Assembly: GCF_916858655.1 (NCBI RefSeq)
Contig: NZ_CAKASL010000003.1
Span: 372,001 to 436,000 of the forward strand
DNA from: Aeromicrobium sp. Leaf350
GTDB lineage: Bacteria; Actinomycetota; Actinomycetes; Propionibacteriales; Nocardioidaceae
Reading direction: 5' to 3'
Length of the DNA: 64,000 nucleotides
The number at the start of each line of letters is the position of its first letter. Within the stretch, counting starts at the first letter, position 1. Positions 1 to 7,757 of the stretch are shown here, piece by piece. Below the pieces are notes generated by a model. It was not told the DNA's origin. It did not search any database and worked only from the letters and a program-made list of their open reading frames with translations. Position numbers and translations under genes: made by a program.

Positions 1-260
1 ACGTGCCGTCGCTCGCGCGTCTGCTGGGTGTGCCCTACCTGCCGATCACGCCGTTCTTCCCGCTGCTCGGTCCGCTGGGCCTCATCCCGCTGCCGAGCAA
101 GTGGATCATCGAGTTCGGCGAGCCGATCCGCACCGATGCCTACGACCCCGAGGCGGCCGACGACCCGATGCTGCTGTTCAACGTCACCGACCAGGTGCGC
201 GAGACGATCCAGCAGACCCTATACAAGCTCCTCGTCGATCGCGGCAGCGCCTTCTTCTGA
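1..260 (+). CDS. lysophospholipid acyltransferase family protein, C-terminal part
   Basis: Only the last 85 or so residues are in the window; the gene begins before base 1. The visible part runs through a hydrophobic proline-rich stretch (LGLIPLPSKWIIEFGEPI) that is typical of the region after the catalytic core in PlsC/AGPAT-type acyltransferases, and ends in a charged helix before TGA at 258-260. Such enzymes add a fatty acyl chain to lysophosphatidate at the membrane. The catalytic HX4D box lies outside the window, so the assignment rests on the C-terminal pattern alone and the exact substrate cannot be told. Confidence 0.65.
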   Translation, partial: VPSLARLLGVPYLPITPFFPLLGPLGLIPLPSKWIIEFGEPIRTDAYDPEAADDPMLLFNVTDQVRETIQQTLYKLLVDRGSAFF

Positions 261-562
261 GGGTCGGCTCCGCCCCTCATCCGACGGCTTGACGACGGAG
301 GTCGGGGGATCGTGGTCGCCCCAGCGACCACGATCCCTGGGCCTTGGTCGCGAGGACGTCAAGGTCAGGGCGTAGCGGTCGTCGGAGCAGCCACAATCCC
401 CCGAACTTCGTCGTGAGGGACCGGGAATGATGCTTTTCGGTCGCCAGGGCACCCCGAAAGCATCATCGCGAGCGGCGACCCCGCTGCTGGTCCATGCCGA
501 ACGACACCTGGCTCACCGCCGACGGCAGCCGCGCTCACAGCCGCTCGCGGGAGCGGGACTGC
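261..562. repeat. gene-free gap with palindromic repeats (family B)
   Basis: About 300 bases with no credible gene. It holds three inverted-repeat structures. A perfect 13-bp stem with a 4-nt loop lies at 307-336. A degenerate copy of the same unit in opposite orientation lies near 375-415. An unrelated 13-bp stem with one bulged T lies at 427-466. The unit before the first hairpin (GACGACGGAGGTCGGGGG, 292-308) recurs between hemD and hemB. The gap separates two convergent genes, so the hairpins could end transcription from both sides; that is inference. Confidence 0.6.
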
Positions 563-1597
563 CTACTTGTTCGTGCCGAGGAGGTTGCCGAGCAGCGTCG
601 GCACGAGGCCGTTCTCGCCGAGGAGACCCTGCACGAGCGGCGTGACGACCGGGATCTGCGGCGGTGCCGTGGCGGCCGGCGCGGGGGTCGGCAGCGTGGG
701 CAGCGTGAGCACCGGGGTCTTGGTCGGCGTGGGTGCCGGCGCGGCGGACGACGGAGCCGAGGTGGGCGCGGCCGGGGCTGCGCTGGGCGCCGCCGGGGCG
801 GCCGCCGGCGCGCTGCTGGCCGGGCTGGCGATCGTCGCGAGGTCGGGCAGCGACACGCTGCTGCACTCGACGCACAGGACGCTGGCCTGCGTGGCGATCT
901 CGCGGACGGTGTCCATCGCGAGGTCGAGCGGGTCGGACGCCTCGGCCGGGAAGAGGTCGGCCATGTCGGTCAGGATCGAGGCCGACTCGGCCGCGAACTC
1001 GTTGACGGACTCGACCTGGGCGGCCGTGCCATCGCTCTCGTACGCGGTGAAGAGGTCGGCGGTGCCGGCATCGGCCTGCGACCGGAAGTCGGCCAGCGCG
1101 GTCGCCGAGCGCTCGAGGTCGCCCTCGTCGGCCAGGTGCTCGGCCTCGGCGAGACGCTCGCGGGCCTGGTCGAGCTGGAACTGGCCGCGCGACTCGTCGG
1201 AGCGGTGCAGCGCGAGCTCGACCGACTCGACGCTGCGCTTGACGCCGTAGAGCATGTCGCCCGGCACGGCCTGCGCGCTCGAGGCGATGATGCCGACGCC
1301 GCCGACCGCGATGACGGCAGCGGCGCTCAGGCGGGCGAAGCGGCGGCGGACGCCGACGGTGCGCGGGACGTGGGCGGCCGGACGGGCCGTGGCCGTGAGC
1401 ACCTCGGGGGCCTCGGCCATGAGGCGCTCACGCAGCGAGGCGCGGAAGTCGTCGGAGGGGACGACCGTCGCAGCCGTGGCGCAGACGGCCTCGGCGTGAC
1501 GGACGAGCTCGAGGACAGCCGTGTCGACCGTGCCCGGACGCGCGGCTCCGCGCAGGGCAGCGTCGAAGGCCTCGGCCTCGTGCTTGTGGGTCGTCAT
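563..1597 (-). CDS. DUF5667 membrane protein, probable anti-sigma partner
   Basis: The 344-residue protein has a cytoplasmic N-terminal part (1-85), one membrane segment at about 88-108, a DUF5667-like helical region (VPGDMLYGVKRSVESVELAL and following, 111-240) and a long Ala/Pro/Thr-rich tail expected outside the cell. It lies directly downstream of the sigma factor gene on the same strand. In Streptomyces the BldN sigma factor is held by the membrane anti-sigma RsbN encoded next to it, and this pair has the same arrangement. I see no zinc-binding HxxxCxxC motif, so any anti-sigma contact would be of another kind. The membrane topology is visible; the anti-sigma role is inferred from context. 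Confidence 0.75.
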   Translation of the reverse strand: MTTHKHEAEAFDAALRGAARPGTVDTAVLELVRHAEAVCATAATVVPSDDFRASLRERLMAEAPEVLTATARPAAHVPRTVGVRRRFARLSAAAVIAVGGVGIIASSAQAVPGDMLYGVKRSVESVELALHRSDESRGQFQLDQARERLAEAEHLADEGDLERSATALADFRSQADAGTADLFTAYESDGTAAQVESVNEFAAESASILTDMADLFPAEASDPLDLAMDTVREIATQASVLCVECSSVSLPDLATIASPASSAPAAAPAAPSAAPAAPTSAPSSAAPAPTPTKTPVLTLPTLPTPAPAATAPPQIPVVTPLVQGLLGENGLVPTLLGNLLGTNK

Positions 1598-1691
1598 GAG
1601 TCCCGCCTCGTCGACAAAAGGTCTTCACTGGTGCGAACGACCATGAGACGGGCGGAGTTACGGATCGTGACGCGAAAAGGACTGGCCAATG

Positions 1692-2393
1692 TCATCGGAC
1701 GTCCTCCGAGATGTTCTTCGCGAGCCGGCGGACCGCGCGCAGCTGCAGCTGCTTGACGGCTCCCTCGCTGCGGCCGAGAGCGGCGGCGGTCTGCGCGATC
1801 GAGAGTCCCTGCATGAAGCGCATGAGGATGCAGTCGCGCTGCTCCTCCGGGAGCGCGTTGACGGCGGTCAGCAGCATCTCGTTCGAGACGAGGCTCAGGA
1901 CCTCGTCCTCGGGGGTGGGCGGACTCGAGCGGGTCTCGGGCACGGAGTCCGAGACGATCTCTAGCCGGGAGCGGCTCGACTTGAAGTGGTCGGTGATGAG
2001 GTTGCGCGCGATCGTGGTCAGCCAGGCGCCGAAGTCCTTGCCCTGCCAGCTGAAACGGCTGATCGCCCGCAGGCCGCGCACGAACGTCTCGCTCGTGAGG
2101 TCCTCGGCGAGAGGAGCGGATCCGACGCGGTAGTAGATGAACCGGTAGATGCCGTTGACGTAGTGGTCGTACAGCTGGCCGAAGGCCTCGGAGTCGCCCT
2201 GGACCGCGAGGTCGACCAGCGCGCGCAGGCGCTGGGCCTCGGGGTCGAGCTGCGAGTCGGGCTCGGAGCCGCCGCTCGAGGCGGGGCCGGACGGCGTCGT
2301 GACGTGCGCCAGGGCCGTCAGGAGCGAGGGGTCGTCGGCGTGCGCGCCGGCCAAGGCCAACGCGATGCGCAGATCTCCCAGAAACTCCCGCAT
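1692..2393 (-). CDS. ECF sigma factor, BldN-like
   Basis: The protein has 233 residues. Sigma region 2 (about 65-145) includes GDSEAFGQLYDHYV and the promoter-melting stretch FGAWLTTIARNLITDHF. Region 4 (about 175-228) carries the helix-turn-helix LSIAQTAAALGRSEGAVKQL. About 60 acidic, poorly structured residues precede region 2; BldN/AdsA of Streptomyces also has an N-terminal extension. The start is supported by GGGAGG just upstream. The neighbours fit the BldN locus of Streptomyces: a DUF5667 protein downstream, then an HAD phosphatase and hem genes. It would direct RNA polymerase to a small regulon, perhaps cell-surface genes. The sigma class is certain; orthology to BldN is inferred from synteny and size. 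Confidence 0.88.
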   Translation of the reverse strand: MREFLGDLRIALALAGAHADDPSLLTALAHVTTPSGPASSGGSEPDSQLDPEAQRLRALVDLAVQGDSEAFGQLYDHYVNGIYRFIYYRVGSAPLAEDLTSETFVRGLRAISRFSWQGKDFGAWLTTIARNLITDHFKSSRSRLEIVSDSVPETRSSPPTPEDEVLSLVSNEMLLTAVNALPEEQRDCILMRFMQGLSIAQTAAALGRSEGAVKQLQLRAVRRLAKNISEDVR

Positions 2394-2414
2394 GATCCCT
2401 CCCAGATCATCGGA

Positions 2415-2420
2415 AGTCTA
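2415..2420 (-). promoter_or_regulatory. -10-like hexamer upstream of the BldN-like sigma gene
   Basis: TAGACT read on the minus strand, 21 nt before the start codon, with a GGGAGG ribosome binding site in between. No clear -35 box is visible. Confidence 0.35.
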
Positions 2421-2469
2421 ACCCGCAAAAGGACTTTCGCCCAGGGATTCCGGAAAAGGGCCCGGGACC

Positions 2470-3366
2470 TCACCGACGCAGGCGTCGGGCGACCTGCCAG
2501 CCGGCCACGGCGAGACCGGCGACGCCCGCGCTGCGCGCCCCGGCGAGGGCCACGCGGCGCCCCGTGCGGTAGTCGCGGATCTCCCAGTCGTTCGCCTTCG
2601 CGTGCGCCCGCAGGGTCGTGTCGGGGTTGACCGCACACGGATGTCCCACGAGCGAGAGCATCGGAAGGTCGTTGCTGGAGTCGGAGTACGCCGAGCAGCG
2701 GGCGAGGTCGAGCCGCTCGCGCTCCGCGATGGCCCGGACGGCCACGGCCTTGCCCTCGCCGTGGAGCATCTCGCCGACGAGCTCGCCCGTGTAGATGCCG
2801 TCGACGTGCTCGGCGACCGTGCCGAGGGCGCCCGTCAGTCCGAGTCGCCGGGCGATGACCTGGGCGATCTCGACGGGGGCCGCGGTCACGAGCCAGACGC
2901 GCTGGCCGCGGTCGAGGTGCGTCTGGGCGATGGCCCGGGTGCCCGGCCAGATCTTGTGCGCCATGTGCTCGTCGAAGATCTCCTCACCGATCTCCTCGAG
3001 CTCGGCGACGCTGTGCCCGGCGATGAACGACAGGGCCGACGACCGCGCCTTGGCGATGTGCTCGGGGTCCTCGATGCCGGAGACGCGGAAGTACGCCTGC
3101 TGCCAGACGGCGCCGGCGAGGTCGCGGGCCGAGAAGAAGTCGCGGCGGTAGAGGCCGCGGGCGAGGTGGAAGATCGAGGCGCCCTGCATGATCGTGTTGT
3201 CGACGTCGAAGAACGCCGCCGCGGTCGCGTCGGTGCGCGGTGCCAGGGCCATCTCGACCTCGGCGGCCGCTGCGGCCGCCTGGCCGGCGAGGACCGATCG
3301 CGACTTCAGGTTGCGCCGGCGGTCCGACGGCGAGACGGGCCGAGGAGCTGACGGCGGGCGACTCAT
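2470..3366 (-). CDS. HAD-IB family hydrolase (SerB-like phosphatase)
   Basis: The 298-residue protein carries haloacid dehalogenase motif I (FFDVDNTI, nucleophile Asp54 and acid Asp56), motif II in [11 protein letters not shown] (about 155-165) and motif III in [11 protein letters not shown] (about 235-245). The order and the helical cap between motifs I and II match the HAD-IB phosphatases related to phosphoserine phosphatase. Residues 1-40 are a basic/alanine-rich lead, and the C-terminal 35 residues contain a short hydrophobic segment ending in RRLRR, possibly a membrane contact. The substrate is unknown; related actinobacterial proteins are usually annotated only as HAD-IB hydrolases. It is transcribed away from the ligase gene. 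Confidence 0.9.
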   Translation of the reverse strand: MSRPPSAPRPVSPSDRRRNLKSRSVLAGQAAAAAAEVEMALAPRTDATAAAFFDVDNTIMQGASIFHLARGLYRRDFFSARDLAGAVWQQAYFRVSGIEDPEHIAKARSSALSFIAGHSVAELEEIGEEIFDEHMAHKIWPGTRAIAQTHLDRGQRVWLVTAAPVEIAQVIARRLGLTGALGTVAEHVDGIYTGELVGEMLHGEGKAVAVRAIAERERLDLARCSAYSDSSNDLPMLSLVGHPCAVNPDTTLRAHAKANDWEIRDYRTGRRVALAGARSAGVAGLAVAGWQVARRLRR

Positions 3367-3372
3367 GTCGCG

Positions 3373-3378
3373 AGGCTA
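3373..3378 (-). promoter_or_regulatory. -10 box (TAGCCT) of the HAD gene, leaderless spacing
   Basis: TAGCCT on the minus strand ends 6 nt before the ATG at 3366, so the transcript would begin at or next to the start codon. Confidence 0.5.
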
Positions 3379-3447
3379 CCGCGCGTCCGAGGGCGGGGGT
3401 CGAGGTTCGTCTCCGGGGTGGGTGCTTGGTGTGGAAGAGTTGTCACC

Positions 3448-5007
3448 GTGACCGTGAACGTCAGCGAGATCCTTGCCGTCGCTGCGCGTCGCGACCCGCA
3501 GGGCACGGCCCTGGTCGAGCGTCGCGAGGAGCGTCGCGCCGTCACGTGGTCCGAGCTGGACGCCGCGGCCACCGCCGTGTCGCGGGGACTCAGCGCGCGC
3601 GGCCTGCGAGCCGGCCACCGGGTGGGGCTCGTGATGGCCAACCGCATCGACCTGGTCATCGCCTACTTCGCCGTGCTGCGCGGCGGCATGGTCGCGGTGC
3701 CGATCAATCCTCGCTCCACACCGCGCGAGGTCGAGCGCATGCTCGCCGACTCCGGGGCCCGGGTCGTGCTGGCCGACGGCACCGCGGTCGACGCGGTGCG
3801 CGCGGCCGCCGGCGCGATCGACCACCTCACGGTCGTCGTCGACGGACCCGCGCCCGAGGGTGCGGAGGTCGCGTTCGCCGACTTCCTCGACGCCGCGGTC
3901 CAGGCCGAGCCGGCTGCGCCAGCCGACCCGGAGTCGCTCGCCGTCATCCTCTACACCTCCGGCACCAGCGGCCGCCCGCGCGGCGTGATGCTGTCGCACC
4001 GTGCCTTGCTGGCCAACATCGAGCAGGTCGCGACCCTCGACGTCGTGGGTGCCGACGACGTGTGCCTCGGACTCCTGCCGATGTTCCACATCTACGGGCT
4101 CAACTGCGTGCTCGGGCAGGCCGTTCACCAGGGCTCCCCGCTCGTGCTGGTCGACGGGTTCGACCCCGACGGACTGCTCGACCTGATCGGCTCGGAGGGC
4201 ATCACCTACCTGCCCGTCGCGCCGCCGGTCGTCGCCGCGTGGTCCGGACGCCCCGACCTGCGCGAGAAGCTGGCCTCGGTGCGGGTCGTGGTCTCGGGCG
4301 CGTCCGCCCTCGACCCCGATCTCGCGCGTGACTTCCGCGAGTCCTCGGGGCACGTCATCGAGCAGGGCTACGGCCTGACCGAGGCGTCCCCCGTCATCGC
4401 GGTCACGATCGGCGCCACCCGAGGCCCGGACGGTGAGCCGAAGGCGCACTCCGTCGGAGCCCTGCTCCCCGGCATCGACATCCGCGTGGTCGAGACGGTC
4501 GACGGCCGCGAGGCCGCTCCCGGCGACCCGGCGGAGATCTGGGTCCGCGGCGCCAACCTGCTCACGGGCTACTGGCCCGACGGGGCCGACGGTCCCGATG
4601 CCGACGGCTGGTACCCCACGGGCGACGTCGGCCTGCTCGACGCCGACGGCGACCTCACGCTCGTCGACCGCCTGCGCGAGCTCGTCATCGTCTCGGGCTT
4701 CAACGTCTACCCCAGCGAGGTCGAGGACGTCATCGCCGAGGCGCCGGGCGTCGCCCAGGTCGCCGTGGTCGGTCTGCCCCACGAGGAGACCGGCGAGCAG
4801 GTCATCGCCTTCGTGGTCCCGCTCGCGGGCACCGACCAGGACGAGGTCCGCGCGGCGGTCGAGGCGGCCTGCCGCACCCGGCTGGCGCGGTTCAAGCAGC
4901 CCACCACGATCGAGGTCGTCGAGGGTCTGCCGTACTCGGCCACGGGCAAGGTCGCGAAGGGCCGCCTGCGGGCGCTGGCCCGCGGCACCGCCCTCGGTCT
5001 GCGATGA
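3448..5007 (+). CDS. acyl-CoA synthetase / AMP-dependent ligase
   Basis: The 519-residue class I adenylate-forming enzyme activates a carboxylic acid to the acyl-adenylate and then the CoA thioester. The phosphate-binding loop is YTSGTSGRPRGVMLSH (about 170-185). GYGLTEASPV (about 308) is the A5 motif, YPTGDVGLLDADGDLTLVDR (about 388) covers A7-A8, and YSATGKVAKGRL near residue 500 carries the adenylation lysine. I took the GTG at 3448, which follows GGAAGAG; a GTG 6 nt later is an alternative. The substrate cannot be told from the sequence; length and motifs fit fatty- or aromatic-acid ligases. The next gene starts 10 bp after its stop. Confidence 0.88.
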   Translation: MTVNVSEILAVAARRDPQGTALVERREERRAVTWSELDAAATAVSRGLSARGLRAGHRVGLVMANRIDLVIAYFAVLRGGMVAVPINPRSTPREVERMLADSGARVVLADGTAVDAVRAAAGAIDHLTVVVDGPAPEGAEVAFADFLDAAVQAEPAAPADPESLAVILYTSGTSGRPRGVMLSHRALLANIEQVATLDVVGADDVCLGLLPMFHIYGLNCVLGQAVHQGSPLVLVDGFDPDGLLDLIGSEGITYLPVAPPVVAAWSGRPDLREKLASVRVVVSGASALDPDLARDFRESSGHVIEQGYGLTEASPVIAVTIGATRGPDGEPKAHSVGALLPGIDIRVVETVDGREAAPGDPAEIWVRGANLLTGYWPDGADGPDADGWYPTGDVGLLDADGDLTLVDRLRELVIVSGFNVYPSEVEDVIAEAPGVAQVAVVGLPHEETGEQVIAFVVPLAGTDQDEVRAAVEAACRTRLARFKQPTTIEVVEGLPYSATGKVAKGRLRALARGTALGLR

Positions 5008-5017
5008 CGGGCCTGCG

Positions 5018-5287
5018 ATGACCGACGGCGTGGCGCCCGAGGTCCTCGCGTCGGCGCGGGTCGTGGTGCTCTCGCGGGAGGGGTGTCACCTCTGCGAGGC
5101 GGCCGAGCGGACCATCGCCGAGGTCGCCGCCGAGACCGGCGACACCTGGATCCGGGTCGACGTCGACGGCGATCCCGCCCTGGCCTCGCGCTGGTCCGAC
5201 GAGGTGCCGGTGACGTTCGTCGACGGACGCCAGCACGACTTCTGGCGGGTCGACCCGGAGCGCCTGCGGCGGGCCCTCGCGAGCTGA
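5018..5287 (+). CDS. glutaredoxin-like protein (DUF836)
   Basis: The 89-residue protein is a small thioredoxin fold with a CxxC redox centre in SREGCHLCEAAERTI (about 25-39) and a cis-proline segment VPVTFVDGRQ (about 66-75), ending in WRVDPERLRRAL. Proteins of this type commonly sit beside hemA in actinobacteria. The likely role is thiol-disulfide exchange in the cytoplasm, partner unknown. It is probably co-transcribed with the ligase in front; 172 bp and a possible promoter separate it from hemA. Confidence 0.85.
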   Translation: MTDGVAPEVLASARVVVLSREGCHLCEAAERTIAEVAAETGDTWIRVDVDGDPALASRWSDEVPVTFVDGRQHDFWRVDPERLRRALAS

Positions 5288-5295
5288 CGCGGCAG

Positions 5296-5309
5296 CGTCA
5301 CGCGTGACG
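5296..5309. promoter_or_regulatory. 14-bp perfect palindrome in front of hemA
   Basis: CGTCACGCGTGACG is its own reverse complement and sits 2 bp before a possible -35 box. Its position fits an operator for hemA, but no known regulator consensus is matched. Confidence 0.35.
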
Positions 5310-5311
5310 AT

Positions 5312-5341
5312 TTGGTGAACGAGGAAACCGGATCGTAGACT
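5312..5341 (+). promoter_or_regulatory. hemA: putative sigma-A type promoter of the hem genes
   Basis: TTGGTG (5312-5317) and TAGACT (5336-5341) are separated by 18 bp, a fair match to -35/-10 spacing. It leaves an untranslated leader of about 110 nt before hemA. Confidence 0.45.
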
Positions 5342-5459
5342 GTGCAGGCGCCGCAGGCCTGTCCCGACAGGGAAATCCCGAGGTCGCGCGGTGCAGGAGC
5401 ACTGTGACAATTCTGCCCTACTGCCCCCGTGAGGGCGCAGGCACCCTGGTGGTGACCGC

Positions 5460-6749
5460 ATGAGCGTTCTCGTCCTGGGGATGTCCCACCGCACGGCACC
5501 CATCGAGGTGCTCGAGCGCGCGTCCCTCGACACCGACGACGGCGTGAAGCTGTCGCACAAGGTGCTCGAGTCGCCGCACATCACCGAGTCCGTCGTGATC
5601 TCGACCTGCAACCGCGTCGAGGTCTACGTCGAGGCCGAGCGCTTCCACGGCGCCATCGAGGAGCTGTCCCGGCTGTTCGCCGAGCACGCGCGCCTCGGGC
5701 GTGAGGAGCTCGTTCACCACCTCTACGTGCACTACGACGACGCCGCCGTGGCGCACCTGTTCTCGGTCGCCTCCGGCCTGGACTCGATGATCCTGGGCGA
5801 GAGCCAGATCCTCGGCCAGGTCCGCCAGTCGCTGCAGTCGGCCCAGGCCGAGTCGACGGTCGGTCCGGCGCTCAACGCGCTGTTCCAGCAGGCGCTGCGC
5901 ATCGGCAAGCGCGGCCACGCCGAGACCGGCATCGACCGTCTCGCCCCGTCGATCGTCACGGCTGCGCTCGACGCGGTCGGCGACACGACCCCCGAGACGC
6001 GGTACCTGGTGGCGGGCGCCGGCACGATGGCCAGCCTGGCGGTCCGCACCCTGATGGACCGCGGCATCGCCCCCGAGCGGGTCATGGTCACCAACCGCAC
6101 CTACCAGCGCGCCTACGAGCTCGTCGCCACGTTCGGCGTCGGGGCCGTGCGCTGGGAGGCGCTCGACGTCGAGCTGCAGGCAGCGGACGTCCTCATCAGC
6201 TGCACGGGTGCCACGGGCGTCGTCTTCGACCGTGAGCGCATCGAGCTCGCCACCGCGGACGGCCGACCCATGACCGTGGTCGACCTGGCCCTGCCGCGCG
6301 ACATCGCCGCGGAGGCCGCGTCGCTGCCGAACGTGACCCACATCGACATGCAGGTCCTGGCCGACCGGGCCGCCGACTCCGAGGTCGTCGCCGACGTCGC
6401 CGCGGTGCGCTCGATCGTCGACGGCGAGGTCGGCACGTTCCTGGCCGCCAAGTCGGCCTCCCGCGTGACCCCCACCGTCGTGGCGCTGCGGGGCATGGCC
6501 ACCGAGATCGTGCAGGCCGAGACCGACCGGCTCGAGGCGCGCCTCGGCGACCTCACCGACGCCCAGCGGGCCGAGGTCCGTCAGGCCCTGCGCCGCGTGT
6601 CCGACAAGCTGCTCCACCAGCCCACGGTGCGCGTGCAGCAGCTCGCCGACGGCCCGAACGGCCTGACCTACGCCGACGCGCTGGCCGACCTGTTCGCGCT
6701 CGACCCGGCCGCGGTCGACCGCGTCTCGGCCGCGAAGGAGGGCTCATGA
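5460..6749 (+). CDS. hemA: glutamyl-tRNA reductase
   Basis: This is the first committed step of C5-pathway haem synthesis, reducing Glu-tRNA to glutamate-1-semialdehyde with NADPH. The 429 residues begin with the family signature [14 protein letters not shown]. The catalytic Cys50 is in STCNRVEVY, the conserved [15 protein letters not shown] follows (106-120), then a Rossmann nucleotide site [15 protein letters not shown] near 182 and a C-terminal helical dimerisation region. Length is normal. hemC starts inside its stop codon (ATGA overlap), so the two are translationally coupled. The product is taken by HemL, encoded about 9 kb downstream. Confidence 0.97.
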   Translation: MSVLVLGMSHRTAPIEVLERASLDTDDGVKLSHKVLESPHITESVVISTCNRVEVYVEAERFHGAIEELSRLFAEHARLGREELVHHLYVHYDDAAVAHLFSVASGLDSMILGESQILGQVRQSLQSAQAESTVGPALNALFQQALRIGKRGHAETGIDRLAPSIVTAALDAVGDTTPETRYLVAGAGTMASLAVRTLMDRGIAPERVMVTNRTYQRAYELVATFGVGAVRWEALDVELQAADVLISCTGATGVVFDRERIELATADGRPMTVVDLALPRDIAAEAASLPNVTHIDMQVLADRAADSEVVADVAAVRSIVDGEVGTFLAAKSASRVTPTVVALRGMATEIVQAETDRLEARLGDLTDAQRAEVRQALRRVSDKLLHQPTVRVQQLADGPNGLTYADALADLFALDPAAVDRVSAAKEGS

Positions 6750-7687
6750 GCACCTCCGCGCCCCGGGCCCTGCGCCTCGGCACCCGGGCCAGCGAGCTGG
6801 CCCGCACCCAGTCGGGCCACGTCGCCGCGCGCCTGACCGAGCTGACCGGGCGCGAGGTCGAGCTCGTGACCATCAGCACCGAGGGCGACCGCTCCTCGGC
6901 GCCGCTCGACCAGATCGGCGGCACCGGCGTGTTCGTCGCCGCGCTCCGCGAGGCCCTCGTCGCCGACCAGGTCGACTTCGCGGTCCACTCGTTGAAGGAC
7001 CTGCCCACGGCCGACGACCCGCGACTCGTGCTGGCGGCCGTGCCGCCCCGCGAGGACGTGCGCGACGCCCTGGTGGCGCGCGACGACCTCACGCTCGGCG
7101 AGCTGCCCGTCGGCTCGACGATCGGCACCGGATCGCCGCGCCGCGCCGCGCAGATCAACGCGCTCGGCCTCGGGGTCGAGATCGTCCCGATCCGCGGCAA
7201 CGTCGACACCCGGCTCGGCAAGGTCCGCACCGGCGAGGTCGACGCCGTGGTGCTCGCCCGCGCCGGGCTCGTGCGGCTCGGCCGTGCCGACGAGGCCACC
7301 GAGGTGCTCGACCCGATCCAGGTGCTGCCCGCCCCCGGGCAGGGCGCCCTGGCCGTCGAGTGCCGCGCCGACGCCCCTGATCTCATCGCGCTGCTGGCGG
7401 TGCTCGACGACGTCGACACCCGAGCAGCCGTCACGGCCGAGCGCACGCTGCTCGCCACGCTGGAGGCCGGTTGCAGCGCACCGGTCGGAGCCCTCGCCGA
7501 GGTCGCCTGGGGCGACGACGGTGACGAGCTCTGGCTGCGCGCGGTCGTCACCGATCCCTCCGGAAGTCCGTCCATCCGCCTGTCCGCGATCGGCGTCCCC
7601 ACCGACGCCGCCGCGCTCGGACATCGTCTCGCCACCGAGATGCTGGCCGAGGGAGCCGACCAGATCATGGCGCCCGTCGCCTCCTGA
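6746..7687 (+). CDS. hemC: hydroxymethylbilane synthase (porphobilinogen deaminase)
   Basis: The 313-residue enzyme links four porphobilinogen units into the linear tetrapyrrole. [12 protein letters not shown] (11-22), VHSLKDLPT (80-88) and the porphobilinogen-binding basic patch GSPRRAAQI (129-137) are present. Cys243 in [12 protein letters not shown] is the attachment point for the dipyrromethane cofactor. Length is usual. It overlaps hemA by 4 bp and is followed 70 bp later by hemD. Confidence 0.97.
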   Translation: MSTSAPRALRLGTRASELARTQSGHVAARLTELTGREVELVTISTEGDRSSAPLDQIGGTGVFVAALREALVADQVDFAVHSLKDLPTADDPRLVLAAVPPREDVRDALVARDDLTLGELPVGSTIGTGSPRRAAQINALGLGVEIVPIRGNVDTRLGKVRTGEVDAVVLARAGLVRLGRADEATEVLDPIQVLPAPGQGALAVECRADAPDLIALLAVLDDVDTRAAVTAERTLLATLEAGCSAPVGALAEVAWGDDGDELWLRAVVTDPSGSPSIRLSAIGVPTDAAALGHRLATEMLAEGADQIMAPVAS

Positions 7688-7757
7688 TCCCCGACCCCGA
7701 CCCGACCCGACGCAGGCACCGTCGCTCGACACCGTCTGCACCAGAAGGAAGAACCCT

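Noticed and set aside
3376-4782. A 468-codon minus-strand open frame over the acyl-CoA ligase
   Set aside because: The plus-strand ligase has all adenylation motifs in this span; the minus frame has none.
5380-5420. A Rex-type operator upstream of hemA
   Set aside because: The stretch ACTGTGACAATTCT resembles half of TTGTGAA-N4-TTCACAA but lacks the second half.
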